Assembly (NCBI GenBank): GCA_015075445.1
Contig: JABTUJ010000003.1
Coordinates: 186,001 to 250,000, forward strand
Direction of reading: 5' to 3'
From: Verrucomicrobiales bacterium
GTDB taxonomy: Bacteria > Verrucomicrobiota > Verrucomicrobiia > Limisphaerales > J093
DNA: 64,000 nt
The notes beneath the pieces were generated by a model. It ran no database searches, was not told the DNA's origin, and saw only the letters and a list, made by a program, of their open reading frames with translations. Below, in pieces: positions 25,877 to 34,501 of this stretch; within the stretch, counting starts at the first letter, position 1, and each line of letters starts with the position of its first letter. A program made the translations under genes and the position numbers.

Positions 25877-28300
25877 TCATAACCTGTGAGAGGTTTGAAT
25901 CTCGTCCAGAGACAACGCGCCCGAGCCGTCGAGCTTGCTGCCGAAGAGCCGCACCTCGTCGATCAACCCGCGGAACATGCGGTCGCTGTGATTGCTTCGC
26001 ATGGCGGGATTGAAGTGGCCGACGGTCAGGACGCCGGCTCCCTTGCCCACGGGCCCCCGGTCATACGAGACCGCACTGTGCAGGCGGACACCAGCGGTGG
26101 TCGTGCCACTGTAGAGCTTCACATGCTCCTTCGGAGCCGTGGAATCGTAAGTGACCGCGATGAATCGCCAGTTGTCCTTGCCTGCGTAACGATCCACGGG
26201 AATCAGGTCCGGCTCACTGGCCGCCTGCGTCCCATCCGGCCATTCGTTGACGCCGATCTTCAGCCGGCCGTCGCGCGTGACGACCAGATCGATCCCCGCA
26301 CGGGTGCCCAGGGTGTCGGCCATGTGGATGATCCGGTTGCCGCCGGGACCTTCCTCGTCGCTCGTGCGATTGAGCCAGGCGGTGATCGTGAAAGACCTGA
26401 GTCCCTCCAGGGCTTCGCGGGCGGCATCGGACAGATCGACTGCGTACGGGCCCGCCTTGCGCCCGAAACCCAGACTGTGCGAGCCGTCGCCCGGCGGGGT
26501 GTTCGTGGACCATACCGGCCGCTCGGCAGTCAGTTGAACGCGCTCGGCGAGGTTGCGGAGGGTGCCCGCGTTGGCCGCGGTCCTGCCTTGCCCCTCGTTG
26601 AATCGCAGCTCTACCAAGGGCCTGCCAGGCGGGATCTGCTCGAACACGACCTTCGTCGCTTTCATCTCATTGCCGGCCCGGTCCCGCACGCCGACGACCT
26701 GGAGGGTATAGCGTCGATCCTCTTCGAGACCCTCAACCGTGAGCACCGCCGTCTTGCCCTGACGGCCCTCCAGCGAAACCCTCTGGACCTTCACGTCCGG
26801 CTCAATCCGGTAGGTGGCGGGGTTCGTCGCGGAGGCCGACTCCACCTGCTCATCGAACGCGACGAGAATCCGCTCGCCGTTGCCGCCGCTCAGGACCGAA
26901 ACGACCTCGGGAGGTGTCGTATCTTTGAGGGTATCGTCGCGTTCGAGCCATAGGACCCAGTCTTCGTTGTCGGGGGTCGGCGGCGTGGTCCAGCCGGGGC
27001 CCGAGCCCTGGCAGGTGCCTTCCCATCGCTCGGTTCGTGGGTTGAACCACTTGCCGCGATACTGATGCTCGGTGAGTTGGACGTTGTCCCGGCCGCCCTC
27101 GCGGAAGTAGAGGATGTAGAGCTGTCCCGGCTTGCCGAGGCAGGAGGCCGCCCCCTCGACCGCGTCGCTGAGGGGTTGGCAATTCCACCAGTCAAAGGCG
27201 GTAAAGAAATCGACCATGTGGCCATAGCCAAGGAGCATGGTCATATCGTTGTCGCCGCGGCCGTTGACCCAGCCGCCGCCGGTATCCGGGGGAACGCCCG
27301 TGCCCCGCCGCGCGGATTCACCGGTGGTCCGGTAGCAGCCAGCCATGGTGATCTCCCAGGCATCCTTGCGGCGGGTCTCCGCCGCCCGGTGGCCGGGGTG
27401 CTTCTCCCAGAGGTCCTCGTGCCCGTATTCTTCGTTGATCTGCGGGAGGATGTGCCCCGGCTTCTCCTGGGCGGCTCGCCGGGCGAGCATATAGGCGGTC
27501 TGGCCGCTGTCCCAGCGCTGGAGCAGTTGCATGTCGAGCCAGGTGGATTTCGGCGTGAGGTGGGCCACGTTATACGCCGAGGTCAGATGGTCGTACGGGT
27601 CCCATTCCTTGACCAGAGGGCCCGTCCGGTCAGCCCAATCCGGGGCCTCGCGATGGAAGTTGTATTCGTTGCCCAAGTCCCAGGTCACGTTCGAGAAGGC
27701 CGCCAGCCTCGCGACACCGTAGCGGTAATACAGCCGCTCCTCCTCGCTGTCAGCCTTGAACGGCGTGGGCAGGACCTGACCGCCGATACAGAATATGACC
27801 GAGATGATCAGGTCCTTCTCACGCGCGTGCCGCAGGAGTCGCTCGTACTTCCGCCAGTGCTCGATTTCGAATCGCTTCAGGTCGAAGCCCGGGTTCTCGA
27901 TGTCATCCGGGCGCTCGGCCACCCAGGGGTTCAGATGAAGTTTGACGTTCTCCGTCGGCACGACCGGCGTCCCCCACGGCCGGGGATTGTTCCGCCCATA
28001 GACCAGGACACGCAGGCGGTTGATCTTCAGCCGGTGCAACCGGTCGATGCTTTGAAGGATCGTCTCATCATCCCAGGCCATCAGGTAGTAGGTCGTCGTG
28101 CCGTTCCAGAAGTAATGCTCGCCGGTGCCTTCCCAGATGAAATGCTGGCGACTGGCCGGATCGAGGCGGAGCAGGCCCCTGCGGCCGGACGCGACGGCGT
28201 TGAACGAACCCGTCGGCGTTCGTTCCAGGCCCGGTTGTCTGTAGGTAACCGAGTAGTCGTGTCGGCCGGGGCGTGACGGCATGAAGCGAATCCGGAACAC
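25877..28300 (-). CDS. DUF5060/DUF4038 glycoside hydrolase with C-terminal LamG domain
   Basis: A secreted glycosidase of more than 800 residues. The N-terminus is the end of a DUF5060 Ig-like domain (FRIRFMPSRPGRHDYSVTY). A DUF4038 (beta/alpha)8 domain follows (RQHFIWEGTGEHYFWNGTTT, INRLRVLVYGRNN). Its probable catalytic Glu residues lie in VTWDLGNEYNFH and ILPQINEEYGHEDLW. Near residue 460 an Ig-like linker (DTTPPEVVSVLSGGNGERIL) leads to a LamG module (LRSFTITAWLNRTSDEEG ... DRMFRGLIDEVRLFG). Upstream of the listed start the frame stays open to about 28408 with domain-like sequence (WPDWDSVYAHEGSEPVTLDG). The only signal peptide (MKAVSLITCCIVLAGL, ATG at 28421) is in a different frame, so the first 40 codons are frameshifted. 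Confidence 0.8.
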   Translation of the reverse strand: MFRIRFMPSRPGRHDYSVTYRQPGLERTPTGSFNAVASGRRGLLRLDPASRQHFIWEGTGEHYFWNGTTTYYLMAWDDETILQSIDRLHRLKINRLRVLVYGRNNPRPWGTPVVPTENVKLHLNPWVAERPDDIENPGFDLKRFEIEHWRKYERLLRHAREKDLIISVIFCIGGQVLPTPFKADSEEERLYYRYGVARLAAFSNVTWDLGNEYNFHREAPDWADRTGPLVKEWDPYDHLTSAYNVAHLTPKSTWLDMQLLQRWDSGQTAYMLARRAAQEKPGHILPQINEEYGHEDLWEKHPGHRAAETRRKDAWEITMAGCYRTTGESARRGTGVPPDTGGGWVNGRGDNDMTMLLGYGHMVDFFTAFDWWNCQPLSDAVEGAASCLGKPGQLYILYFREGGRDNVQLTEHQYRGKWFNPRTERWEGTCQGSGPGWTTPPTPDNEDWVLWLERDDTLKDTTPPEVVSVLSGGNGERILVAFDEQVESASATNPATYRIEPDVKVQRVSLEGRQGKTAVLTVEGLEEDRRYTLQVVGVRDRAGNEMKATKVVFEQIPPGRPLVELRFNEGQGRTAANAGTLRNLAERVQLTAERPVWSTNTPPGDGSHSLGFGRKAGPYAVDLSDAAREALEGLRSFTITAWLNRTSDEEGPGGNRIIHMADTLGTRAGIDLVVTRDGRLKIGVNEWPDGTQAASEPDLIPVDRYAGKDNWRFIAVTYDSTAPKEHVKLYSGTTTAGVRLHSAVSYDRGPVGKGAGVLTVGHFNPAMRSNHSDRMFRGLIDEVRLFGSKLDGSGALSLDEIQTSHRL

Positions 28301-28421
28301 GCTGCCGTCGGTCGAATCGCAGAAGCCATCAAGCGTGACCGGCTCACTTCCTTCGTGTGCGTAAACGGAATCCCAGTCCGGCCAGAACGATACAACAGGT
28401 GATGAGGCTCACAGCTTTCAT
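28301..28421 (-). pseudogene. Frameshifted 5' end of the preceding glycosidase gene
   Basis: The ATG at 28421 encodes a good signal peptide start (MKAVSLITCCIVLAGLGF), but this frame stops after RLRTRRK. The next frame carries the expected DUF5060 sequence (SFWPDWDSVYAHEGSEPV) and joins the main coding frame at 28300. A single 1-base indel near 28385-28390 would restore one gene of about 845 codons from 28421 to 25877. Confidence 0.65.
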
Positions 28422-28448
28422 CGCTTTTGGCTCCCTGTGCCGTAGGCT

Positions 28449-29810
28449 TCACGGCTTCTTGCCGAGGAACACGGCGTTCGCACGCTGCAGCCGCTCGGGG
28501 TACTCGTGCCAGACTGGGTCTTCCGGTCCGCTATTCGTGCGTGGCACGGCGCCCACCAGTCCGTGCTCGCGGTAGGCGCGGGCGGCGTGTTCGACCACTT
28601 CCCAGTAGGCATCGGAACGCTCCTCCCAGCGAAGGCGGTGATCCGCGCAGTAGCTGGCGCCCTCGCCCAGGATCAGCGGGATACCGGGCAAAACCTCGTC
28701 GCGAGTGTTCACAAGTTGCTTTACATCATTTATCGCTCTCTGCTTGAACTCGTCGATGCGCTTCTCCAGATCCTCCTGTAGCAGACGCTCCAATTCCGGC
28801 ATCGCGTTTGGATCGAGGTTGCGATACAGCCAGATGCGACGATACCAGTCCCGTGCGATGGGAGGACGCCCCGTGCGGCTGTCGAGGATCGCCTGAAACG
28901 GCACGAGATCCCGCCGCAAGAAACGGCGGACCGGAGCGTAAGCCGCGGGATCGTTCAGGTCCTTGTCGCCACCGATCAGGTCCTGCTCGAAAAGCCCGTA
29001 GATCGGCCACAGGTAGTAGCTGTGGTACGTCCACACACGCGCGTTGCGCGGTATCCTCGAGGTATCAAAGCTGTCGGTGTCCAGCGAAAAGCGAATATCC
29101 GGGTGGCGCGTTTGCAGGAAATCCAGCGCTTCCTCGTGGTCGACGGTTTTGCCGTGCTTAGTGGGGCCCACTTCGTTGAAGATCTCTGCGGTGGCGATGG
29201 TGTCAGCTAACCCCCGTTGTTTCAACTCCTGGAGGATAAGGTCCAGCCCACGGGCGAAATACATGAAGCGATTCTCCAGGGGCAGTCCCAGCAACTCGGC
29301 CGTCACGTTCTTGTCGGTAAACCAGAACGTGTGCAGGTAATACCAGCTCGAGAGGATCAGCTTGACGTCATAACGTTTGGCGACCCTACACAGCTCGATC
29401 AGGCGTTTGAGCAGATCGACGCGACCGCCGGTCATGTGCTGCTGCCCGCGGGTAAGCAGATCATGGCCCGGGAGGACGGGATGGAACTCCAGTTCCCCGC
29501 GCGGCCGGCCTTGGGCGTCATGCGTGATTCCCGCGCCGCCCTCGATCCGGAAGCAGTTGAAGCCGCGCTCCACCGCCTCGGCGACGCGCACTTCGAAATC
29601 GTTGACGATGCGGTTGGGGCCCGTGTCCCACAACGCCCAGATCCAGAACGAAATGGCCAGGCGTTCTTGCCCGGTCCCAGCCGCTGCCGCTTTGCCGCCC
29701 TCCGCACGCGTGCCGGTCGCCGCAACCGCCGAGCCGAGAACGGTTCCGACTCCGAGCTTGATTGCCTCGCGGCGAGTGAGGCGGATGGTCCCTTGCTTGT
29801 CACTTTTCAT
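28449..29810 (-). CDS. Tat-exported GH5-like cellulase-family protein
   Basis: A 453-residue protein with a twin-arginine signal (RLTRREAIKLGVGTVLGSAV) and a (beta/alpha)8 glycosidase fold of clan GH-A. The ATG at 29810 has a clear AAAGGAG ribosome site eight bases upstream. Landmarks are ERGFNCFRIEGGAGITHDA, KRYDVKLILSSWYYLHTFWF, the acid/base pair in ATAEIFNEVGPTKHG (Asn-Glu) and the nucleophile Glu in GIPLILGEGASYC. The family is close to poorly characterised GH5-like or 'cellulase-like' proteins, so the substrate is unknown. It is encoded directly upstream of the DUF4038/LamG gene on the same strand and would act on the same polysaccharide. Confidence 0.82.
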   Translation of the reverse strand: MKSDKQGTIRLTRREAIKLGVGTVLGSAVAATGTRAEGGKAAAAGTGQERLAISFWIWALWDTGPNRIVNDFEVRVAEAVERGFNCFRIEGGAGITHDAQGRPRGELEFHPVLPGHDLLTRGQQHMTGGRVDLLKRLIELCRVAKRYDVKLILSSWYYLHTFWFTDKNVTAELLGLPLENRFMYFARGLDLILQELKQRGLADTIATAEIFNEVGPTKHGKTVDHEEALDFLQTRHPDIRFSLDTDSFDTSRIPRNARVWTYHSYYLWPIYGLFEQDLIGGDKDLNDPAAYAPVRRFLRRDLVPFQAILDSRTGRPPIARDWYRRIWLYRNLDPNAMPELERLLQEDLEKRIDEFKQRAINDVKQLVNTRDEVLPGIPLILGEGASYCADHRLRWEERSDAYWEVVEHAARAYREHGLVGAVPRTNSGPEDPVWHEYPERLQRANAVFLGKKP

Positions 29811-29902
29811 GTCGATGCTCCTTTCAGTTCCGTAGCCAATGATGCTCCGCTCCATGAATGGATTCTGGCCGGCATTCATGCGACCTCTTAGCCTCCGCCA
29901 TG

Positions 29903-29930
29903 CTATTCAGGACTGACCCCCTTGATTTCA
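29903..29930 (-). repeat. GGGGTCAGTCCTGAAT solo repeat terminus
   Basis: On the minus strand this reads GGGGGTCAGTCCTGAATAG, a GGGGTCA-type terminus similar to those at 10486, 14653 and 19517. It lies just before the truncated beta-helix gene fragment and near the 5' side of the GH5-like gene. No matching second end was found nearby. Confidence 0.4.
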
Positions 29931-30455
29931 TCGCCGGGACTCCGGTGTCCTGCGGTTGGATGACCTCACACGGATAAATGCGGCATCAACCTTTTCAAGG
30001 CTGTCAAATCGGGTCTCTGTCAAGGCGGTCGTCACGCCTGCCTGCTGGTTCCGAAAGATGATCGAAGGCGCCGCCCCCCAGTACCAGTGCAAATGAACGG
30101 AGGCGATTGCCGAGTCACGATTGTCGATGACAGGCCCCCGAAGCTTAGACCATAACAGGAAAGCGCCGCCCAGCACCTCCACCCGCGATCGGTCGGTTGC
30201 CTTGAGCAGCGTATCGGCATTTTCCGACTTGAACCCGAAAATCCAGGCATCCGAGCGGCGAAAGGGGTAATTCGCCGGTACATGCTCGGTGTTGATCATG
30301 CGGGCCCAGACCCGGACGTTATCGAGGGCCAGTGTGCCGGCCGCGTTATCGCTGGAGAAGCCGATGCTGCCGTTGACGAACACTTCCTTGGGCGCGCCCT
30401 CGGGCCGTGTGTTTCGATACAGTCGCCAGATGTTCGGAGCAAGGAACCCTTTCAT
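29928..30455 (-). pseudogene. C-terminal fragment of a beta-helix (pectate-lyase-like) protein
   Basis: A 175-codon frame beginning MKGFLAPNIWRLYRN. It contains TLALDNVRVWARMINTEHVP, FRRSDAWIFGFKSENADTLL and RSRVEVLGGAFLLWSKLRGP, which is the pattern of the last turns of a right-handed beta-helix domain of the pectate lyase/GH55 superfamily. There is no signal peptide and only the end of the helix, so the 5' part is missing. Its ATG overlaps the TGA of the CarH-like regulator gene (ATGA). This is probably an accidental junction created when the larger gene was cut. It may still be translated by coupling. Confidence 0.55.
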
Positions 30456-31402
30456 CGCTTCTCCCTTCTCGAGGGTTTCCGCAGGCCGTCGAGCGTCAAC
30501 CCCAACTGGGGCAGGTCCTTGATGATCACGGCCCCGATTCGGTCCAAGACCTCGTGGTAGGCTGGCGCAGCGCGACCGCCGACCAGCAGCGTCATCGCCG
30601 CGGGCAACGCCTCGCGCAGTCGCGTCAGTTCCCCTGGCAGCCGCGGGTCGTCATCAGGATAGACCAGGCTCAAGGCGACCGCCCGCGCTTGCTTCTGCAT
30701 GGCGGCGCCGGCGATTTCCGCCGCCGGCAGACTGGCCCCCAGGTAAGTGACCTGCCAGCCGAGGTGGGCCGCCGTGGCGCCAACGAGCAGGGCGCCCAGT
30801 TCATGCACCTGCCCGGCCGGCGTCGCTACCAGCAGCAGCGGCGCCGCATCCACCGCACCATAAGGTCGGGCCGCGTTGCCCAGCCAGACCCGGAGGGCCG
30901 CACTGGCGAAATGCTCATGGGCGGCTGTGAGGGTCCCCCCGCGCCAAAGCTCGCCGATCGTGTCGGCCAGCGGGGCCACCACGCGCTGCAACACGCCCAC
31001 GCCGCCCAACGCGGTGGCCGCGCGGCTCAGAGTCTCCTCGAAGGCGCGCGCATCGAGCGCCCGCACGGCGGCGACGCAGGCGTCGAAGAACCCGTTCGTG
31101 GAGGACGCGCTGCCGCCCTTAACCGTGGAGTGGTCCCGCGCGGAAACCTGACGTGGTGCGGTGGCCAGTTCACGCAGTTTTTCGGCCGGCAGCGTCGCCA
31201 CCTGTCCGATGTTGTAGCCGGCCTGTGTGACCTCCCGGAGGAGGCTCAACCGCTCGACGTCCTCCGACGAGTACAGGCGGCGGTTCGTGGTGGTGCGCTG
31301 CGGCTCGACTGCCCTGTACCGCTGCTCCCAGATGCGCAGAACGTACGGGCTCAGGCCGGTCAGGCGGGCCACCATCTTGATCGGATGTCGGACTTCAGTC
31401 AT
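30452..31402 (-). CDS. carH: CarH/LitR-like B12-dependent MerR light sensor-repressor
   Basis: A 316-residue regulator. Residues 1-70 form a MerR DNA-binding domain (IKMVARLTGLSPYVLRIWEQ RY). Residues 105-180 form a four-helix B12-binding_2 domain with Trp153, Glu163 and His164 in ELWRGGTLTAAHEHFAS. Their spacing equals Trp131/Glu141/His142 of Thermus CarH. Residues 185-310 form a B12-binding Rossmann domain with the cobalt-ligand His200 in GQVHELG. The position of CarH His132 is Arg154 here. In characterised family members adenosylcobalamin makes a DNA-bound tetramer in the dark and light releases it. The ATG at 31402 sits three bases from a perfect dyad. It is divergent from a photolyase-containing cluster that it very likely represses. 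Confidence 0.9.
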   Translation of the reverse strand: MTEVRHPIKMVARLTGLSPYVLRIWEQRYRAVEPQRTTTNRRLYSSEDVERLSLLREVTQAGYNIGQVATLPAEKLRELATAPRQVSARDHSTVKGGSASSTNGFFDACVAAVRALDARAFEETLSRAATALGGVGVLQRVVAPLADTIGELWRGGTLTAAHEHFASAALRVWLGNAARPYGAVDAAPLLLVATPAGQVHELGALLVGATAAHLGWQVTYLGASLPAAEIAGAAMQKQARAVALSLVYPDDDPRLPGELTRLREALPAAMTLLVGGRAAPAYHEVLDRIGAVIIKDLPQLGLTLDGLRKPSRREKR

Positions 31403-31404
31403 TA

Positions 31405-31423
31405 TGTACACAAAAAGTGTACA
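31405..31423. promoter_or_regulatory. Probable CarH operator (TGTACAC-N5-GTGTACA)
   Basis: Two perfect 7-bp inverted half sites (TGTACAC at 31405-31411, GTGTACA at 31417-31423) are separated by AAAAA. They lie two bases upstream of the carH ATG at 31402. The TGTACA core matches half sites reported for CarH/LitR-type MerR proteins. On the minus strand TACACT within the dyad could serve as a -10 box for carH, giving autoregulation by occlusion. Confidence 0.75.
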
Positions 31424-31531
31424 ACAGACCGGCGAAGGCAAGCTCGAAATCGCTGATATACCGCATAAACCTCGATAAAGTGACGATGTGAACGATGGAA
31501 GCCCGCTTTCGAAAAATTCTCCACAAATCTT

Positions 31532-31560
31532 TTGACATTACACAATAACTAGACAAATTG
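31532..31560 (+). promoter_or_regulatory. Possible promoter for the fasciclin/photolyase cluster
   Basis: A perfect TTGACA (-35) lies at 31532-31537, in a locally AT-rich stretch about 100 bases before the fasciclin ATG. A -10 box at the right distance is weak (near AAATTG, 31555-31560). This would fit a promoter read by an alternative sigma factor or kept low until derepressed. There is no second TGTACA dyad here. Confidence 0.4.
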
Positions 31561-31636
31561 GCCTCGCTCGACGGTGCCAAGCATCGGTCGGGCGACGCAG
31601 TCAACTCAACAGAACATCGAACCAAAAGAACGAACC

Positions 31637-32125
31637 ATGAAAGTCCATCGTCTCCTCACCCTCGCCGCCCTGGTCGCCTCCACCCTCACGCTATCGGTCA
31701 CCCGGGCCGCCGACAAGCCCGGCGACATCGTTGCCGTTGCCTCCGGGGCCGGCAGCTTCAAGACCCTCGTCACCGCCGTGAAGGCGGCCGGCCTGGTCGA
31801 GACGCTCCAGGGCAAGGGGCCGTTCACCGTGTTCGCCCCGACCGACGAGGCGTTCGCCAAGCTCCCCGCAGGCACCGTCGAAAGCCTGCTCAAGCCGGAG
31901 AACAAGGAAAAGCTGAAGGGCATCCTCCTGTATCACGTCGTGCCCGGTAAAGTCATGGCCGCGGACGTCAAGACCATGAAAGCCAAGACGGCGGGTGGCA
32001 AGGAACTGAGCATCAAGGTCGAGGCGGGCAGCGTGATGGTGGACAACGCCAAGGTCGTGAAGACCGACGTAGCGGCCAGCAACGGTGTCATTCACGTCAT
32101 TGACACGGTGGTTCTGCCCAAGTAG
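31637..32125 (+). CDS. Secreted fasciclin (FAS1) domain protein
   Basis: A 162-residue protein with a signal peptide ([20 protein letters not shown]) and one FAS1 domain: [20 protein letters not shown], the conserved [20 protein letters not shown] (H1 region), [15 protein letters not shown] and the final [14 protein letters not shown] (H2 region). Such single-domain proteins are cell-surface adhesion or stress proteins. It is the first gene of the cluster divergent from carH, so light induction is the likely control. The ATG at 31637 is preceded by a purine-rich stretch (AAAGAACGAACC). Confidence 0.88.
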   Translation: MKVHRLLTLAALVASTLTLSVTRAADKPGDIVAVASGAGSFKTLVTAVKAAGLVETLQGKGPFTVFAPTDEAFAKLPAGTVESLLKPENKEKLKGILLYHVVPGKVMAADVKTMKAKTAGGKELSIKVEAGSVMVDNAKVVKTDVAASNGVIHVIDTVVLPK

Positions 32126-32229
32126 GGAACGCGCGGCACCGTCAGGGCCCTTGAAGCAGTCCCATCGGCAGAGGCGGCGGCTCGCATGGCCTCCGCCTCG
32201 CCAAGCTAAACGCACAGAACCCTCGAGTC

Positions 32230-33675
32230 TTGTCCGCAAGTCCTTCCAACCATCCTCCTCACCGGCGCGACCGGATACGTTGGGGACGCCTCACGCCCAT
32301 ATTAGCTGGCTGGCGCGTTCGCTGTCTGGCGCGGAAGCCGGAGCACCTGCTCCCGCGCGTGCCGGGTGGCGTTGAAGTCGTTCCTGGCGACCTGCTCGAT
32401 GCGACTTCCCTCTCGGCCGCGCTGGCCGGCGTGCAGGCCGCCTTCTACCTGGTTCATTCGATGGGCGCGACCGGGGACTTCGAAGCGCAGGACCGGCTCG
32501 CCGCGGACCATTTCGCCACCGCCGCGCGCGCCGCCGGTGTTCAACGCATCATCTACCTTGGCGGATTGGGTGAGGACGAACCCGGGCTTTCGGCGCACTT
32601 GCGCAGCCGCCACGAAGTGGGCGATCGCCTGCGCGCGCACGGCGTGCCGGTGATCGAATTTCGCGCCTCGATTATCATCGGTTCGGGGAGCCTGTCCTTT
32701 GAGATGATCCGCGCGCTCGTCGAACGCCTGCCGGTCATGCTCACCCCGCGCTGGGTGAACGTGGCCGCTCAACCCATCGCCATCAGTGATGTGCTGTCTT
32801 ATTTGCGTGAGGCGCTTACCCTAAAGGCGGCCGGCCATGCGATCTTCGAAGTTGGCGGGCCGGATCGAGTTTCTTATGGCGACCTCATGCGCGAATACGC
32901 CCGCCAACGCGGCTTGCGGCGGCTGATGATCCCTGTTCCCTTTCTGACGCCGCGACTGTCGAGCCTGTGGCTGGGCCTGGTCACGCCGTTGTTCGCGCGC
33001 GTGGGTCGCAAACTTATCGACAGCATCCGGCATCCGACCATCGTGCGCGACCCCAGCGCAGCGAGGGCCTTTGCCATCCACCCGATGCCTTCGAGCGAAG
33101 CCATCGCTCGAGCGTTGCGCAACGAGGATTCTGCCTTCGCTCGAACCCGCTGGTCCGACGCCCTCTCCTCGGCCAGCGTGCCCCCTCCCTGGGGCGGCAC
33201 ACGCTTCGGCAATCGCTTGGTGGACTCGCGCTCCATGCGCGTCGCGGCCGCGGCATCGCGCGTGTTCGCCACGGTGGAACGGATCGGCGGCGCGGCCGGC
33301 TGGCATTACGCGAACTGGCTTTGGACGACGCGCGGCTGGCTGGACCTCCTCGTCGGTGGCGTCGGCATGCGGCGCGGTCGCCGCGACCCGGCCCGGTTGG
33401 AGGTGGGCGACGTCGTGGATTGCTGGCGCGTCCAAGCGATTGAGCGGGATCGGCGACTCCGGCTGCGGGCGGAAATGAAGTTGCCCGGCCGCGCCTGGCT
33501 GGACTTCGAAGTGTGCCCCGACGGCGAACACGCCCGCCTGACCCAGACGGCGACCTTCGATCCCGTCGGTTTGTGGGGATTGGCCTACTGGTATGGTGTG
33601 TGGCCGCTGCACCAACTGGTCTTCGCCGGGATGCTGCGCGGCCTCGCCCGGGCCGCGGAAACGAACGCGTCATGA
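32230..33675 (+). CDS. NAD(P)-binding epimerase-like protein with DUF2867 domain, 5' frameshift
   Basis: About 480 residues. The first half is an atypical short-chain/NmrA-like Rossmann domain (AFYLVHSMGATGDFEAQDRL, VQRIIYLGGLGEDEPGLS, GVPVIEFRASIIIGSGSLSF). The second half is a DUF2867 domain (RFGNRLVDSRSMRV ... WHYANWLWTTRGWLDLLVGG). The dinucleotide-binding motif LLTGATGYVG is present, but in another frame at 32251-32285. The main frame resumes at GRLTPILAGW, so one base seems missing in the GGGG run near 32281. As written the start would be a TTG at 32230 without the glycine motif. Similar proteins are found beside photolyase genes in light-induced clusters. The stop overlaps the next ATG (ATGA). 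Confidence 0.78.
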   Translation: MSASPSNHPPHRRDRIRWGRLTPILAGWRVRCLARKPEHLLPRVPGGVEVVPGDLLDATSLSAALAGVQAAFYLVHSMGATGDFEAQDRLAADHFATAARAAGVQRIIYLGGLGEDEPGLSAHLRSRHEVGDRLRAHGVPVIEFRASIIIGSGSLSFEMIRALVERLPVMLTPRWVNVAAQPIAISDVLSYLREALTLKAAGHAIFEVGGPDRVSYGDLMREYARQRGLRRLMIPVPFLTPRLSSLWLGLVTPLFARVGRKLIDSIRHPTIVRDPSAARAFAIHPMPSSEAIARALRNEDSAFARTRWSDALSSASVPPPWGGTRFGNRLVDSRSMRVAAAASRVFATVERIGGAAGWHYANWLWTTRGWLDLLVGGVGMRRGRRDPARLEVGDVVDCWRVQAIERDRRLRLRAEMKLPGRAWLDFEVCPDGEHARLTQTATFDPVGLWGLAYWYGVWPLHQLVFAGMLRGLARAAETNAS

Positions 33676-34418
33676 ATGAGGTAGCGAAGGGTGCCTATTT
33701 CATCGCCGGCGGTACGGGCGGCATCGGTTCGGAGGTCGCCCGGCGTCTGCGCGCCCAGGGTTGGGACGTTGTGCTGGCGGCACGCCATGCCGCGCGCCTG
33801 GAGCAACGCGCCCACGAGTTGGGAGCGCGGGTCGTGCCCGTGGACGCCACCCGTCCTGACGCGGTGACCGGCGCGTTTGACACCGCCTTGGGGGAAGGCA
33901 GCCGCCTTCTCGGCGTCGTGAACTGCATCGGCACGATTCTCTTGAAACCCGTTCACCTGACTTCCGACGAAGAATGGCGGACCACCCTGGACACGAATCT
34001 GACGAGTTCCTTTCTACTCCTCCGTGAAGCCGTCCGGCGGATGATGACGACGGGTGGCGGCTCGATAGTTTTCTGCTCCACGGTGGCGGCAGAGCGCGGC
34101 TTGTTCAACCACGAGGCGATTGCCGCTGCCAAGGCCGGTGTCGAGGGCCTGACGCGCGCCGCCGCGGCCACTTACGCCCGCTACCGGATTCGCGTGAACT
34201 GCGTTGCGCCCGGACTGGTGAAGACGCCGTTGAGCCAGTTCCTTACCGCCAACGAAGCGGCGCGCAAAGCTTCCGTGTCCCTGCATCCACTCGGGCGCCT
34301 GGGCGAGCCGGGTGACATCGCGTCGGCCATTTGCTGGCTGTTGTCGCCCGAGCAAACCTGGGTCACCGGCCAGGTGCTCCACGTGGACGGCGGTCTGTCC
34401 ACCGTGCAAGCGCGATAG
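33672..34418 (+). CDS. Atypical short-chain dehydrogenase/reductase
   Basis: A 248-residue Rossmann-fold SDR whose ATG overlaps the upstream stop. The cofactor motif FIAGGTGGIGSEVARRL and the NCIGT and LDTNLTSSFLLL segments are normal. At the active site, Ser of IVFCSTVAAERGL and Lys of AIAAAKAGVEGL are present, but the Tyr expected four residues before the Lys is Ile (NHEAIAAAK). The same substitution pattern occurs, as I recall, in a distinct SDR subfamily, so it may bind but not reduce classical substrates. The C-terminus (WVTGQVLHVDGGLS) is typical. Its place in the carH-linked cluster suggests a light-stress role. Confidence 0.88.
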   Translation: MNEVAKGAYFIAGGTGGIGSEVARRLRAQGWDVVLAARHAARLEQRAHELGARVVPVDATRPDAVTGAFDTALGEGSRLLGVVNCIGTILLKPVHLTSDEEWRTTLDTNLTSSFLLLREAVRRMMTTGGGSIVFCSTVAAERGLFNHEAIAAAKAGVEGLTRAAAATYARYRIRVNCVAPGLVKTPLSQFLTANEAARKASVSLHPLGRLGEPGDIASAICWLLSPEQTWVTGQVLHVDGGLSTVQAR

Positions 34419-34501
34419 CCAACGCGCTGGTTCAGGCAACCTGCATGACAACGGCGTCAGCCTCAGCTCCCCGCTCTTGCGTGCGACGGGCGACAACCCG
34501 C

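Noticed and set aside
31538..31560. Second CarH operator near the fasciclin promoter
   Set aside because: TTACACAATAACTAGACAA shows no clear inverted TGTACA half sites.
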